Of a DNA stretch of 64,000 bases, positions 11,640 through 20,822 are shown in pieces (positions within the stretch are counted from its first letter, which is position 1; every line of letters starts with the position of its first letter). The stretch covers positions 248,001-312,000 of the forward strand of contig JAGTWJ010000019.1 of assembly GCA_020064725.1 (NCBI GenBank), written 5' to 3'. Position numbers and translations under genes: made by a program. Origin of the DNA: Drechslerella dactyloides (Eukaryota > Ascomycota > Orbiliomycetes > Orbiliales > Orbiliaceae). The notes beneath the pieces were generated by a model that did not search any database, was not told the DNA's origin, and saw only the letters and a list, made by a program, of their open reading frames with translations.

Positions 11640-12240
11640 GGGAGTGTGTACTTTCCGAATAAAAACTGCGTGGCAATATCGAGTCGAAGTCAAGAAGCAG
11701 TTCTTGCAGATTAACCGCCGTACCCTCGGGAGTACAGTCCATCATGAGACCCAAACGCCTTTTAGATTCTCGAACTGCGAGATATTTTGTTTGTGAACTG
11801 CGGCCGAAGCAGGCCCCGCGAGTACTTCCACTTAGGGCCATCGAAGTCGAATATCCCATGGCCCAGAACCGGCTTAAAGGGAACACTTTGAATGGGCCGA
11901 CGGCGAAATCTTGAAATTGAGTAGTGAGAAGGGCTTGAATGTTGTGAGGTTCACGGGTGGGCTATGGTGGTTGCATCCAGAATGTCCACTGCATATGTGT
12001 GTCCGAGTTCGAAGCTTTGACAATGAACCTCGGGAGTGTTCTCTTTTTTGGCCTGTCTGATCAGCATAGCCAAGATATCCAACTCCAACAGCAAACTAGT
12101 CGCCCTCTTGGCTGGTTCCCAGTCCCGTGAGAAATTTGAAACCTCCGTGCCCGGATCCACAGATCTAGCTTCGACCACACGATAAAGGCAACAACAGCCC
12201 CGAGGGCTAGCCATGTATAGCAGAGAATTTTGCAAATCAT
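11640..12240 (-). pseudogene. Truncated second copy of the CYP52-like P450 gene
   Basis: It starts at an ATG (12240) equivalent to the ATG of the P450 at 936. The membrane anchor segment is the same at the DNA level, then the sequence diverges to roughly three quarters identity. It keeps LELDILAML, SFELGHTYAVDIL, MDCTPEGTAVNLQELLLD and FYSESTHS-like remnants of exon 1 but has stops and frameshifts. It stops near 11640, where exon 1 of the full gene ends. There is no I-helix, ExxR or heme loop. The differences are not restricted to C-to-T or G-to-A, so repeat-induced point mutation is not the main cause. Confidence 0.85.
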
Positions 12241-12656
12241 GCTGTTCGCCTCAAGATCATTTGGACCGCCAAGAATATTATACTCTGTGCCCGCCCGCTT
12301 GACTAGTCATCATGCATACTAACAGGCATTTAATTTTCCGAGGAGATGAGGCGAGAGAATACAGGTCGGATGGGATAGTTACAAGTAGAATGCGTAAAGT
12401 CTTACTTCGTATTTTAGTCTTTATGCATTGTTCGTGTAGCTGACCTAGAGTATACAGCCACCAGAAAATGTCCACCGGACTGATGGGTTTGGCGTGTTTT
12501 AACAGCGACTTTCAGCTCCGAGACCCGATCAATTTCCAAAGAACCACGAAAAGACGAAAAGTTTAAGCAAGGACAACCTTCCTTTAATTGTATCTCCTCT
12601 GTGATAATATATATAACGTTATGTGTATATCCATATAACTAACTAACCTATCTCAG

Positions 12657-12855
12657 ATTTGGAAAGGTGATCCTATACTCCTTCCCCGCTGCATCACATA
12701 ACATCCCGCGAGGGTACAACTCGTACTCTAGGTGCCTAGGTCCAGACACCTTTCAGAGCATTGAAAACATTAAGGATGCCTGGTTAAAGGAGGGTAGACG
12801 AATCAATCTCTCCACTCGCAAGATTATGGAACAGTCGAAAACCAAAGCAATGTGA
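12657..12855 (+). other. Exon-like open frame of unknown function, right copy
   Basis: Identical translated sequence to 467-665, here on the plus strand, preceded by the same CTAACTAAC branch-like sequence and TATCTCAG acceptor. Unknown family. Confidence 0.35.
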
Positions 12856-12920
12856 AATTTCAAACTGTCTGCCATCAGACCATCAACCAATGCTCTTCAC
12901 AAAGATAGGTAAAGAAGAGG

Positions 12921-12970
12921 AGACTTGCCTCGCGGAACTTGCCTCGCGGAACTTGCCTCGCGGAACTTGC
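12921..12970 (-). repeat. 14-bp tandem repeat, right copy
   Basis: Reverse complement of the array at 351-400 with the same number of units, which argues for a recent common origin or ongoing homogenisation of the arms. Confidence 0.9.
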
Positions 12971-13292
12971 CATGAGCTAATGGCGAACAAGCGCGGAACC
13001 TTGCTTATGCAAGGACTATCCGAGTGCAGTTGATATAGGCTTTCTCCAACAGCTGCAGCACGCAGCATGCAGAGGATGCACATGCCCTATTCATCCAAGC
13101 ATTTGATGCATGCTCCAACTTACTTTCTTTAACAAAAAGAACGCCAAGAATAAACTCGGATGCTCTATTATAGAATATTATTGGTCCCAGGTGATTGTCG
13201 ACTTGTGAAAGGCTTCTCGTAAGCAAGATTACGGGGGTTCATAATTAATTGAGTTTTTGTTGTTGTTATGGTCTCACTTCCCAGTCTCACCT

Positions 13293-14204
13293 CCCGTTAC
13301 CTACGTGCTTGTGTCCGCAAGAAGACACCAGAATCTCATGAGAGAAGGTCGCGTAACTCAAATTATCAAAACTCAGCCAATTTCTTTCAAAAACCTTGGA
13401 GAAATACTTATTTAGATAACGTATTCCACTGGCCACTGATATACAGCCTGTATACACTATTACTGCCACTATTATTGTCACTAGTTAGTTATGATTGTTT
13501 GGATCTGATCGAGGGCGTAAAGACAGAGGAGCGTTAGGCACATCCGCCGCCAATCAAATACAGTAGTTCCACACCGTTAACAAGCGAACAGTGCAGCGCG
13601 GGTATGCGCCTATGCAGATGAAGTGAAACCCTTGGAGTCACTGGTGGCTTTGGCAGGGATATCCTGTGACAAGCACGTCTGGATCTATTTCGTAGGATCA
13701 GAGCAGATAATATATTTCCTTAGGTAGCGATGGAGACGGATTCGGGTAAAAAGGCGGGTGAAGCTCCGTTCCAGGAAAACTATATTTTTGTTAGCGTCAG
13801 AAACTGGAAATAGCACGTCTGGAAGGAATATCCAGCTGGAGAATAGCTACGGCCTGTAACGGGTTCTTTGGTCTGTGTTCTTTGGTCTGTGAGCTCAATG
13901 ATCCCTTGGCCCTGGAATTTGGATCTATAGCCCCACCCGAGGTGAATACAGAATGTATTTTATATTCCGGAAAGAGAGTGTGCCACTTTGTGCTTTCTGG
14001 CAAGGCTGGACGGAATTAACCAGGTATCACCCAACAGAGTTGTAAGGCTACGACGGAATTAACTGAGGAAAACATAAGCGCTATATGCAGAACCAACAAT
14101 AGCTTCAGCCAACCCAGTCACGTGCCAGTCTCGAAGAAAAAGAAAGAATATACTGTACTAAGACAAAAAGGAGTAACACCCATCACACACTTGCGAGCCT
14201 CCCA
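13293..14204. other. Intergenic between the inverted repeat and the Tc1 element
   Basis: No gene recognised. A short direct duplication (TTCTTTGGTCTGTG) occurs near 13865-13890. Confidence 0.55.
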
Positions 14205-14206
14205 TA

Positions 14207-15505
14207 CAGGTGCTTTCATGATTAATTCGTACCCCCAAATTGATCCTAGCGCAAAACGCCACCAATCTTGGCAATGCAAACAACATCATAGCATCAAAAA
14301 AAACCTGCATACACGCATCATGCCTCCTGTCTACACACACCATCGTCACTTCACTATGCCAGATTACAGCCTCAGAACCAAATACTATGTCCAGTGCGCA
14401 CACTGGGAGTTTGGTATGTCATACAGCGCTATTGCAGCTAAGTTCAGGATGCCTAAGTCCACTGTCCAGTCTATTTGCACTAAGAAGAAGCGCCCTGGGA
14501 GACCTAGGATTATGACACCCAGCAAGCGACGGCAACTTATTACAGCGGCTACACACGACAAAGCAGCCAGGCAGACTCCCTGGGTGCAGCTGAACCTCCA
14601 GGACCTTGGACTTACAAAGGCACCTTGTTACAATACATTGGCATGGGCATTCAAACAAGAGGGGTATGCCAGGCGCCTTGCGCGCAAGAAGCCAGACCTC
14701 TATGAGGAGCATAAGCGCCAGAGGCTCAGGTTTGCCCAAGGGCATGTTCACTGGACCCTGGCGCAATGGTCACAGGTCTTCTGGACAGACGAGTCATACA
14801 TTACAGTGGGATCACAGGCCAGAATCTATGTCACACGCAAGATAGGAGAGGAGGAGCTGTACCTAGAGGGCTGCCTAGCACCTACAAAGGATGAGAGTGT
14901 CAGGCTTATGATCTGGGGAGGCTTTATGGGCAGAGAGACCTGCCCTGTGTTTATATGGGATGGTACAGGGAGTGTGGAGCACACAGGAGGCATCACAGGA
15001 GACAAGTACACAGAGTACATCCTCCAGGAGCAAATACAGCCTGCTATAGAGCACTGGAGGGCAGCTGGCAAGCTGCCTCTCCTGATGGAAGACAATAGCA
15101 GTGTGCATGATAGCCAGGTTGCCTGGGACTATAGGCATGCCAGTGGGTTATGGGTATGCAAGGTTGAGTGGCCGGCAAGATCCCCAGATCTCAATCCTAT
15201 TGAAAACCTCTGGTGGTACATCAAGCACAAGCTGAATAACAGGCCAGACAAGCCTAGGTTGCGCCATGAAGTTAGGCAGGCTATTGAGGAGGAGTGGGCA
15301 GCTATTGACCCTGAATACCTGGGCAAGCTGCTGGAGAGCATGCCCAACAGGATGCAGGCTGTTATAGACGCCAATGGGGGTGCTACCAAGTACTGAGGTG
15401 TATAGGATGTTAAAATTTGATAACAATATTACTTATTTTGCCAAGTATACCTGTGTTTCGCGCTAGGATCAATTTGGGGGTACGAATTAATCATGAAAGC
15501 ACCTG
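14207..15505 (+). mobile_element. Complete Tc1/mariner-type transposon with TA target duplication
   Basis: Element of 1299 bp. The termini CAGGTGCTTTCATGATTAAT... (14207-14255) and their inverse (15457-15505) match over about 48 bp with only one or two differences at the inner end. It is flanked by TA at 14205-14206 and at 15506-15507, the hallmark duplication of this superfamily. It encodes one uninterrupted transposase. Near-identical ends, an intact frame and a clean target duplication point to recent insertion. Confidence 0.93.
14320..15396 (+). CDS. Tc1/mariner-superfamily transposase (DDE/D)
   Basis: A 358-residue cut-and-paste transposase without introns. ATG 14320 is the first ATG after the terminal repeat that is followed by a conserved N-terminus. 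The N-terminal helix-turn-helix region (YSAIAAKF, STVQSI) is followed by a GRPR AT-hook-like motif (KKRPGRPR). Catalytic residues by position: Asp157 in WTDESY, Asp258 in LMEDNSSVH, Glu295 in SPDLNPIENLW, so the last two are separated by 36 residues, within the range of the superfamily. WGGF and the C-terminal PNRMQAVI block are intact. It is potentially active. Confidence 0.93.
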   Translation: MPPVYTHHRHFTMPDYSLRTKYYVQCAHWEFGMSYSAIAAKFRMPKSTVQSICTKKKRPGRPRIMTPSKRRQLITAATHDKAARQTPWVQLNLQDLGLTKAPCYNTLAWAFKQEGYARRLARKKPDLYEEHKRQRLRFAQGHVHWTLAQWSQVFWTDESYITVGSQARIYVTRKIGEEELYLEGCLAPTKDESVRLMIWGGFMGRETCPVFIWDGTGSVEHTGGITGDKYTEYILQEQIQPAIEHWRAAGKLPLLMEDNSSVHDSQVAWDYRHASGLWVCKVEWPARSPDLNPIENLWWYIKHKLNNRPDKPRLRHEVRQAIEEEWAAIDPEYLGKLLESMPNRMQAVIDANGGATKY

Positions 15506-15507
15506 TA

Positions 15508-15655
15508 CATGCGAGCCGCCAAAAACTCAAATGAAAACGGTTCCTATGCAACCAAAATTAGATTAAAAAATTGGAAAAAATTCACATCGATTACTTTATA
15601 TATAAAACGGTAATTTATAAATTTTACTAAATTTTATCGAGGTTTGGCAATTGGG
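15508..15655. other. AT-rich spacer between two transposons
   Basis: Very AT-rich, no gene. It joins the right flank of the Tc1 element to the truncated end of the Fot1/pogo element. Confidence 0.6.
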
Positions 15656-16670
15656 CTATAAATTTGTCCGTTGTATGTGATCTATGGCCGTCAACTACTA
15701 ATAATCGTGCTTCGGATGGATTATTAGTGGCTGTTTCTGGTAAAAATACTTTTACTAGCCATTCTAACGCAATAGAATTACTAGTCCAGCCATTCTCTGA
15801 GAATATTACATGCCAATTGGGGTGCCGTTTTAATATTCGCGCACGAAACTACTGATCTTGGATAGACTTTGCTTTGAAAATTACTAGTGGATTAAGTATA
15901 ATGCCTGTAGCAGAGATACACTCCACAAATGAAGTCCAAGAGCGTGAATAGTCTGTTTTTACAGGGACCTGACCCTCCTGATGACTGGAGCTTCCAATAA
16001 CAAGGCCATTCGCACCCATTCCTGCCATTATACCTCCCTCGTCCGCGTTATATCGTCGCTGAGGGGGGATCCAAGACATAGTTTGGTAGAGGTCGAAAGG
16101 CTTGTTAATATTAGCTGGACTGGTACAATTGATACGCTGCCAGTCTGTACGACGGCCAAGCTTAGTTTTAACGCGTGGGTGACGCTTTAAAAAGTTGCTA
16201 GACCATCGTTTGCCTAGTGGGCTGCTGTCCCCCTGTTTCTGAAGGATTTTGGTTGCGATACCCCGGAGTTGAGCGGGTGTAGGGGCATATCCAAGGGCCT
16301 CCTGGCGTAAAATCCAATCCACGAGGCCTTCTTCTTGTATTTTAGAGAGCCGCTGCTGGCTCTCGTGGGCTGTACTGTGCGGCTGTCGGGAAGTAAGTCG
16401 GTTACTAAGGGTAGTACGTGGTATCGCGTAGGCAGTGGCAGTATAGCGTAAGGATTGGTTATTTTGGAGGCCGGATATGGCAGCAGCCATATCGGCCTCG
16501 GTATATTTGTGGTTTCGAGGCATTGAATGGATATGCCAGAAAAACTGGCTGAATTGACTGAGAATATTGAGGTTGTAGAAGGAAGAATAAGATTAAACGC
16601 GTCGTCGCGTTAAGGAGGTTTCGCGAAAGAAAAAAAAGGGGTGGTCTATAACCAGGGGTGGTCCATATTC
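15656..16670 (-). mobile_element. Fot1/pogo-type transposon, broken and 3'-truncated
   Basis: The minus-strand transposase starts at ATG 16523. Residues 1-60 form the pogo/CENP-B helix-turn-helix (YTEADMAAAI, TLSNRL), followed by the second DNA-binding block and the DDE domain: YNADEGG carries the first Asp and VVDGHRSH the second. An in-frame TAG at about 15849-15851 replaces a position where the family usually has tryptophan (IQDQ-stop-F), a G-to-A change consistent with repeat-induced point mutation. Homology ends at about 15660, so the third acidic residue and C-terminus are lost. The 5' end has two copies of GGGGTGGTC(T/C)ATA (16638-16650 and 16655-16667), probably subterminal sites. It abuts the gypsy fragment. 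Confidence 0.85.
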
Positions 16671-16686
16671 ATACACTTTGACTTAG

Positions 16687-17280
16687 TTAGTACCATCAGC
16701 AGAAGAACATGTCGAACGAATGAAAATAACATTCGAATCACTCAAGAAAGACCTTGAATTTGCAAACAAAAGAATGACTTATTATGCGAATCAGAAAAGG
16801 ATGCAAGCTCCACCTTTAGAGGAGGGAGATGAAGCATACCTGCTTGCACCAAATATCAAGACAAAACGACCTAGCAAAAAATTGGATTACCAAAAACTAG
16901 GACCATACGAAATCACAAAGAAACTCAGCGACGTCACCTACGAACTCAAGATCCCCGGGAAGACACGAATCCACAAAACATTCCATGTCTCACTCCTTGA
17001 GCCAATACCAAAGGGATTACGAAAGGTAGAACGAGCCATGGAAATACAAAATGATGACCACGCTGAATACACCGTACAAGGGATACTGGGAGGACCAAAC
17101 GAAGAAGGCGAATACCTGATTCGTTGGGCACCACCATACGCCCCAGACGACGATTCTTGGGAACCAAAAGAAAATATGACACCAGAACTTATTCAGGAAT
17201 ACCACGAAAATCACTTACCCAGAAAAATCGCTGAACCAACAAAACGAAGACGAGGACGACCACGGAAGACCCTTACTTAA
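16687..17280 (+). pseudogene. Ty3/gypsy chromovirus pol, C-terminal part (integrase tail and chromodomain)
   Basis: The frame is open from about 16687 to TAA 17280. It contains the integrase C-terminal GPY/F-like block (KLGPYEI, THF-equivalent IHKTFHVSLLEP) and a chromodomain (YTVQGILGG, EYLIRWAPP, DSWEP) followed by a basic GRPRK tail. Chromodomains of this class steer integration to marked chromatin. Reverse transcriptase, RNase H and protease are absent because the element is cut at the pogo junction. A poly-A/purine tract at about 17345-17360 lies downstream. No LTR pair is visible in the window. Confidence 0.88.
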
Positions 17281-17360
17281 GTCTCGACTGAAACAAGACT
17301 TTCAACGGCCTACGAAAATTAGCCTGAAAACACCACTACTTTGACAAAAAAAAAAAACAC

Positions 17361-17579
17361 TTACCATTCGCTCCACTGGCCACACAGACAAAGCTCGCCA
17401 GCTTCCAAGATATTTAGAAGCTCACCAAAGGCCATGTTCGTCTGATCATGACGACGACGAACGGAAAAGGCAGCCGACTCAGAAACAGTATCGCCATGGG
17501 CAAGAAACTCAGTACGAACTGACGACAACTTAAACGCCCACTCCACCTGCTTATCTTTACAAACCAAGCAGACAGTCAT
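17361..17579 (-). CDS. Small antisense frame behind the gypsy pol (72 aa, CxxC-containing)
   Basis: ATG 17579 to TAA 17361. The peptide starts MTVCLVCKDK and ends with ...LCLCGQWSEW, so it has CxxC and CxC pairs that could bind zinc, separated by a polar helical stretch. It lies on the strand opposite to the gypsy pol, within what should be the 3' region of that element, next to a second antisense frame (17801-18300). I do not recognise a named family. It could be an accessory frame of the retroelement or chance. Confidence 0.35.
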   Translation of the reverse strand: MTVCLVCKDKQVEWAFKLSSVRTEFLAHGDTVSESAAFSVRRRHDQTNMAFGELLNILEAGELCLCGQWSEW

Positions 17580-17800
17580 GATGATATAATATAAGAAGAT
17601 AAAGAAAAGAATAAGGAACAAGAAGGAAGATTACGACCCCTCTTATAGACCTACGACAACACAGAAACATAACCGAATCAACCCGGATCACGGAAAACAA
17701 CGAAAATAAGAAAACTGAATTCAACCAAGAAACGCACAAAATAGGCAGAAAACCAACTGAGCCTGAAACTCCAACAACATAAGGTTTCAACCAATAAGAA

Positions 17801-18300
17801 TCAATCAGACACAGGAACACCTGTCACACCCCCGAAAATGACTTCATCCGAAGCATTGAGCAACCAATCCATGTCCATATCTTGGAAATGATTCACCGGC
17901 TCCCTAATATCCTCTTTATCAGAAAGCTCGCCATGAATCCGAATATCCTCTAGAAGATCCGCTTCTTCATGAGCCATACTATCCTCCAACCTGGCTCGCA
18001 GAACTTTCAATTCTCGTTTCCTGCGAACCAACTCAGCCTGCAATTGAGCAAACTCCGAAGCAACCTTGGAAAATCGCTCCTCCACCTCCTCCAACTCGAC
18101 GACCTTTTGACGATGCAAAGCACTAATTCGCTCCACTATAAACGAGACGGTTAGCGAAAAAGAACCCTCGAAAATCAATAAAGGAACACCTACCAGGAAT
18201 TGCGTTGCCATGACTTCTACCCCGCTCTGCACAACAAGCGCAACGACCTGACGACATCACCACACACTTGTAAGACTTGCTCTTACAAAAATCGCACGCT
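17801..18300 (-). CDS. Antisense cysteine-cluster and coiled-coil protein next to the gypsy pol (5' end uncertain)
   Basis: On the minus strand the frame begins with CDFC, then a third Cys, then CACC, spaced CX2CX6CX7CX2C, which is five of the six cysteines of a fungal Zn2Cys6 finger. A 58-nt GT-AG intron (18136-18193) keeps frame into a long charged heptad-like helix (VERISALHRQK, VELEEVEERF, then LQAELVRRKREL), then an acidic tail ending at 17801. From the internal ATG 18257 the spliced model is 132 aa. An in-frame stop lies upstream of the first Cys with no ATG between, so the true start is missing or in another exon. My recollection is that cysteine-finger/coiled-coil frames opposite gypsy pol recur in fungi; this was not checked. 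Confidence 0.45.
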
Positions 18301-18385
18301 CTAGCAGCTAAGGAACCACTCGCGAATCGCTACGGCACGTCGAAGATGCCTATCGCTGGAAGACCTCTTACCAGCAGAATTTGAT

Positions 18386-19052
18386 TTATACTGTTTTCGA
18401 ATGGTCAGATGATGGAATCGCCTTGCGAAGGTTGATAAAGCCATGAATGTTCCCCATGACCATGGAGTGTTTGACTGGAATACCAGCGCCGGCGAGGCTA
18501 TCACAGAAGGCACGGCCTTGATCACAGAGAACGTCGAGCTCCGCCGTAATTATCGCCGTGGGTGGTAAACCAGACAAATTCGCTTTAAGTGGCGAGACCC
18601 TCCAATCGGCAAGATTGGACTGCGGTAAGGAAGTAATCCGTTTTAAACTCGTCGAAGGCTGCAGGGAAAGGTGCTTCAGGCGCAAGACGGTAATTGACTG
18701 AAACTAGGGGCAAATTGAGTGCCTGAACAAATCTCGCGCAGATGGAATCATAAATATTGACATCTCCAAGAACCCATCCACCACCATGATAGAAGACAAC
18801 GACCGGGCTTGGTGAGCGGCTTTCGCGTGGATCGTAGATGCGTAGTAGAATATCTCCGCCGGGCCCTGGCATGATAAGATCACGCTTTACCGCGATGTCG
18901 ATGACCGGCGTATCGGCCTCTTCGGCTACTGTGAGGCACGTCGCGCGAAGGACTGAGGCTCCAGCTTCTCGCTGGTGAAAGGAGTATATTAACAGCTGCT
19001 TAAGGAAGGAAGTGACACCTTCGCGTGCTTGGTACTGGACTGGTGCCTTCAT
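18386..19052 (-). pseudogene. Alpha/beta hydrolase (HSL-type esterase) pseudogene with internal deletion
   Basis: Starts at ATG 19052. The oxyanion-hole motif HGGGW (in VVFYHGGGWVLGD) and NYRLAPEAPFPA are intact, as are the later ELDVLCDQG (catalytic Asp) and NIHGFINL (catalytic His). The segment that should carry the GxSxG nucleophile, about 100 residues, is missing between FPAAFDE and RVSPLKANLSGLPP, and a frameshift sits at the junction near 18620. The C-terminus is short and ends where the retroelement region begins. It cannot encode an active esterase. Confidence 0.88.
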
Positions 19053-19528
19053 GATGGCAATGATGAGCTGAATAGTATAGATAAAGAATAATTCCGAATA
19101 GTAAGTGGTGGTGGGCCCGCCAATGTTTTTAAGTTTAAGCAGATCGTTCGAGATGAAAATTCTCGTTAGAAAGAGGGAGGCCCGAAAATTTTTGGTGGGG
19201 CCTTAACCACAGCCGACTGAAGTATCAAAATGTCACCTGATCTGAAAAAAAAAAATGTCACCTGATCTGGCATCCTAATTAACCAGCATTATTTTTATTT
19301 CGGTTTTCGCAACGCTAAGATAGTGTTGTTCTTTCCAATAATCGTCATTAATCGTTATTGACGGCTTTTAAGGGTTAGTAATGTTAAATAATCGGTATTA
19401 ATGTTTTAAAAGCATTATTCATATGCCTATATATGTCTATATGGCTAACGCTATTAGCATACTCCTAATATACATATATATACGTGGATCGATGGTGTGT
19501 CAATATGCAAAATAGGTGGTAAGCAGAG
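19053..19528. other. Intergenic, AT-rich
   Basis: Contains a direct duplication of AAAATGTCACCTGATCTG (19227-19244 and 19252-19269) around an A-run, and AT-rich sequence that may be the 3' part of the Helitron remnant. No terminal CTRR/hairpin could be assigned with confidence. Confidence 0.5.
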
Positions 19529-20440
19529 CTAAGAGGAGTTTAATAGTATACAATCGGTTACTGGCAGTGTATTGTTTTTTTCGAGACATTCAAGCCTGAT
19601 GTCATCGTTCTTTAATAAGTTATCCGGCTTACATTGAAAGACGTTTGAAAGAGGCTCCCTCAAAAAATGTAAGCTGGACCCGGATTTTACCCGAGATAGC
19701 GCAACGTAAGTCGCTTGGAAAGTATCAGCATTCGAGGTTTTTTTGTTGACTGTATGAAGATCGATAACAGCCTCGGGATATGTTTGGCCTTGAACTTTAT
19801 TGACTGTGATTGCGAATGCTGGAGTGCATGGGGCTTGCGTCCTCTTAAAGCGTATGACACTACTAGCCGGACTTCGCAACCTATCAGCCCATTTTCTTGT
19901 CAATTTGCTTTCAACAGAGAATGTTTTTGAGAATATCGGTGTTATACCATGCTCCACCTCGTCGAATTGTTGACAGTCCGCGGTATTGAAACTGGCCAGT
20001 ATTGCAATTGGCGGAAGAGTAACGATGTATGTTCGAAGCCCAATTTCGATGAAGTCTGATTTCGAGTCTGCAATAAAATCAACTGCAATCCCCTGTGTTC
20101 CGTTCGTGATTTTTAACGCCCGATGGTCGCTGTTATTCATCATCAACGGCATACCTTTAACAAACGGAAAGATCCCAGGTCTATCCGCTCCTTCCAAGGA
20201 GTCTCCAACTGTCAAGAAATAAGAGCTATCCACAAGTAGCTTGCACTCGTGCGAAGCTAAAAAGTAAATAAAAACTCGTCGGTTTGTTGGGGTAACCGTT
20301 TGCTCATATCAAGATTAAGATAATCTCGTAATACATTATTTCTGACTATGTATTTGACGTCGGTTGCTCCTACACGGGGCTGCCCAACCCGGTTGTTGAA
20401 GAAGGCGATATCTTCATCGGTTGTCACGCCATTCCGATAC
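19529..20440 (-). pseudogene. Helitron PIF1-like helicase, C-terminal remnant
   Basis: The minus-strand frame carries the late helicase motifs of PIF1/RRM3-like Helitron proteins: FAITVNKVQGQTYP (motif V), YVALSRVKSG (motif VI), and upstream MMNNSDHRALKITNGTQG-like residues (LMxN...NGTxG). Upstream homology (VTTDEDIAFFNNRV to QQTDEFLF) continues to about 20440 but is separated by a one-base frameshift near 20263. Walker A and B, the Rep nuclease and the element ends are absent. It stops at TAG 19529. Confidence 0.85.
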
Positions 20441-20447
20441 CGATATA

Positions 20448-20464
20448 TTATTATTATTATTATA
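20448..20464. repeat. (TTA)n microsatellite
   Basis: About six ATT units directly at the broken end of the helicase remnant. Confidence 0.85.
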
Positions 20465-20737
20465 AATCATACTGCATGCAACCTTTCGGTTATGGCAGAG
20501 CGAAGAGAACGAACTAATCTAAATACATGTGCTAAGATGTCGACAGTACTTAGTTAATTTCAAACGTGTGCGAAACTAGCAGGCAAAGCATGCTTGTACG
20601 TATACATAGTGGTTTGATAGACATATTTGAGAGTATCTTCGGTACTCTTTTCCTTATTGTGCCAGCTCCCCTCCAATTGAGTTAGCGTGTGCGAACGTCT
20701 TTTGTATGTATTTCTTCTGCTGCTATGCAGTTTGTCT

Positions 20738-20822
20738 AGCGCTATAATTATAGCGCTGTATGGCGGCATATAGCAAACCAATGGTATCCAACAACCAATG
20801 GTTTGCTATTCTTAGCGCCGCC
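20738..20822. repeat. Perfect palindrome and adjacent nested hairpin
   Basis: AGCGCTATAA/TTATAGCGCT at 20738-20757 is a perfect 20-bp palindrome. Immediately after it, GGCGGC (20762-20767) and ATAGCAAACCA (20770-20780) pair with TGGTTTGCTAT (20799-20809) and GCCGCC (20817-20822). It could be the core of a degenerate MITE or a cruciform-forming site. Confidence 0.75.

Larger units (their letters stand above)
12148..13292 (-). repeat. Right arm of the large inverted repeat
   Basis: Inverse copy of 28-1028. It contains an extra 146 bp at 12297-12442 and shares the outer terminus GGTGAGACTGGGAAGTGAGA (read on the minus strand). Outside 13292 the flanks differ. Confidence 0.93.

Noticed and set aside
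14191..15517. GCGAGCC on both sides of the Tc1 element as an extended target duplication
   Set aside because: Spacing to the TA differs on the two sides; Tc1/mariner duplicates only TA, so the match is probably coincidental.
18301..18525. Minus-strand frame ending REWFLSC as part of the antisense zinc-cluster gene
   Set aside because: It runs in a different frame from the cysteine cluster and mainly overlaps the esterase pseudogene tail; no intron joins them cleanly.
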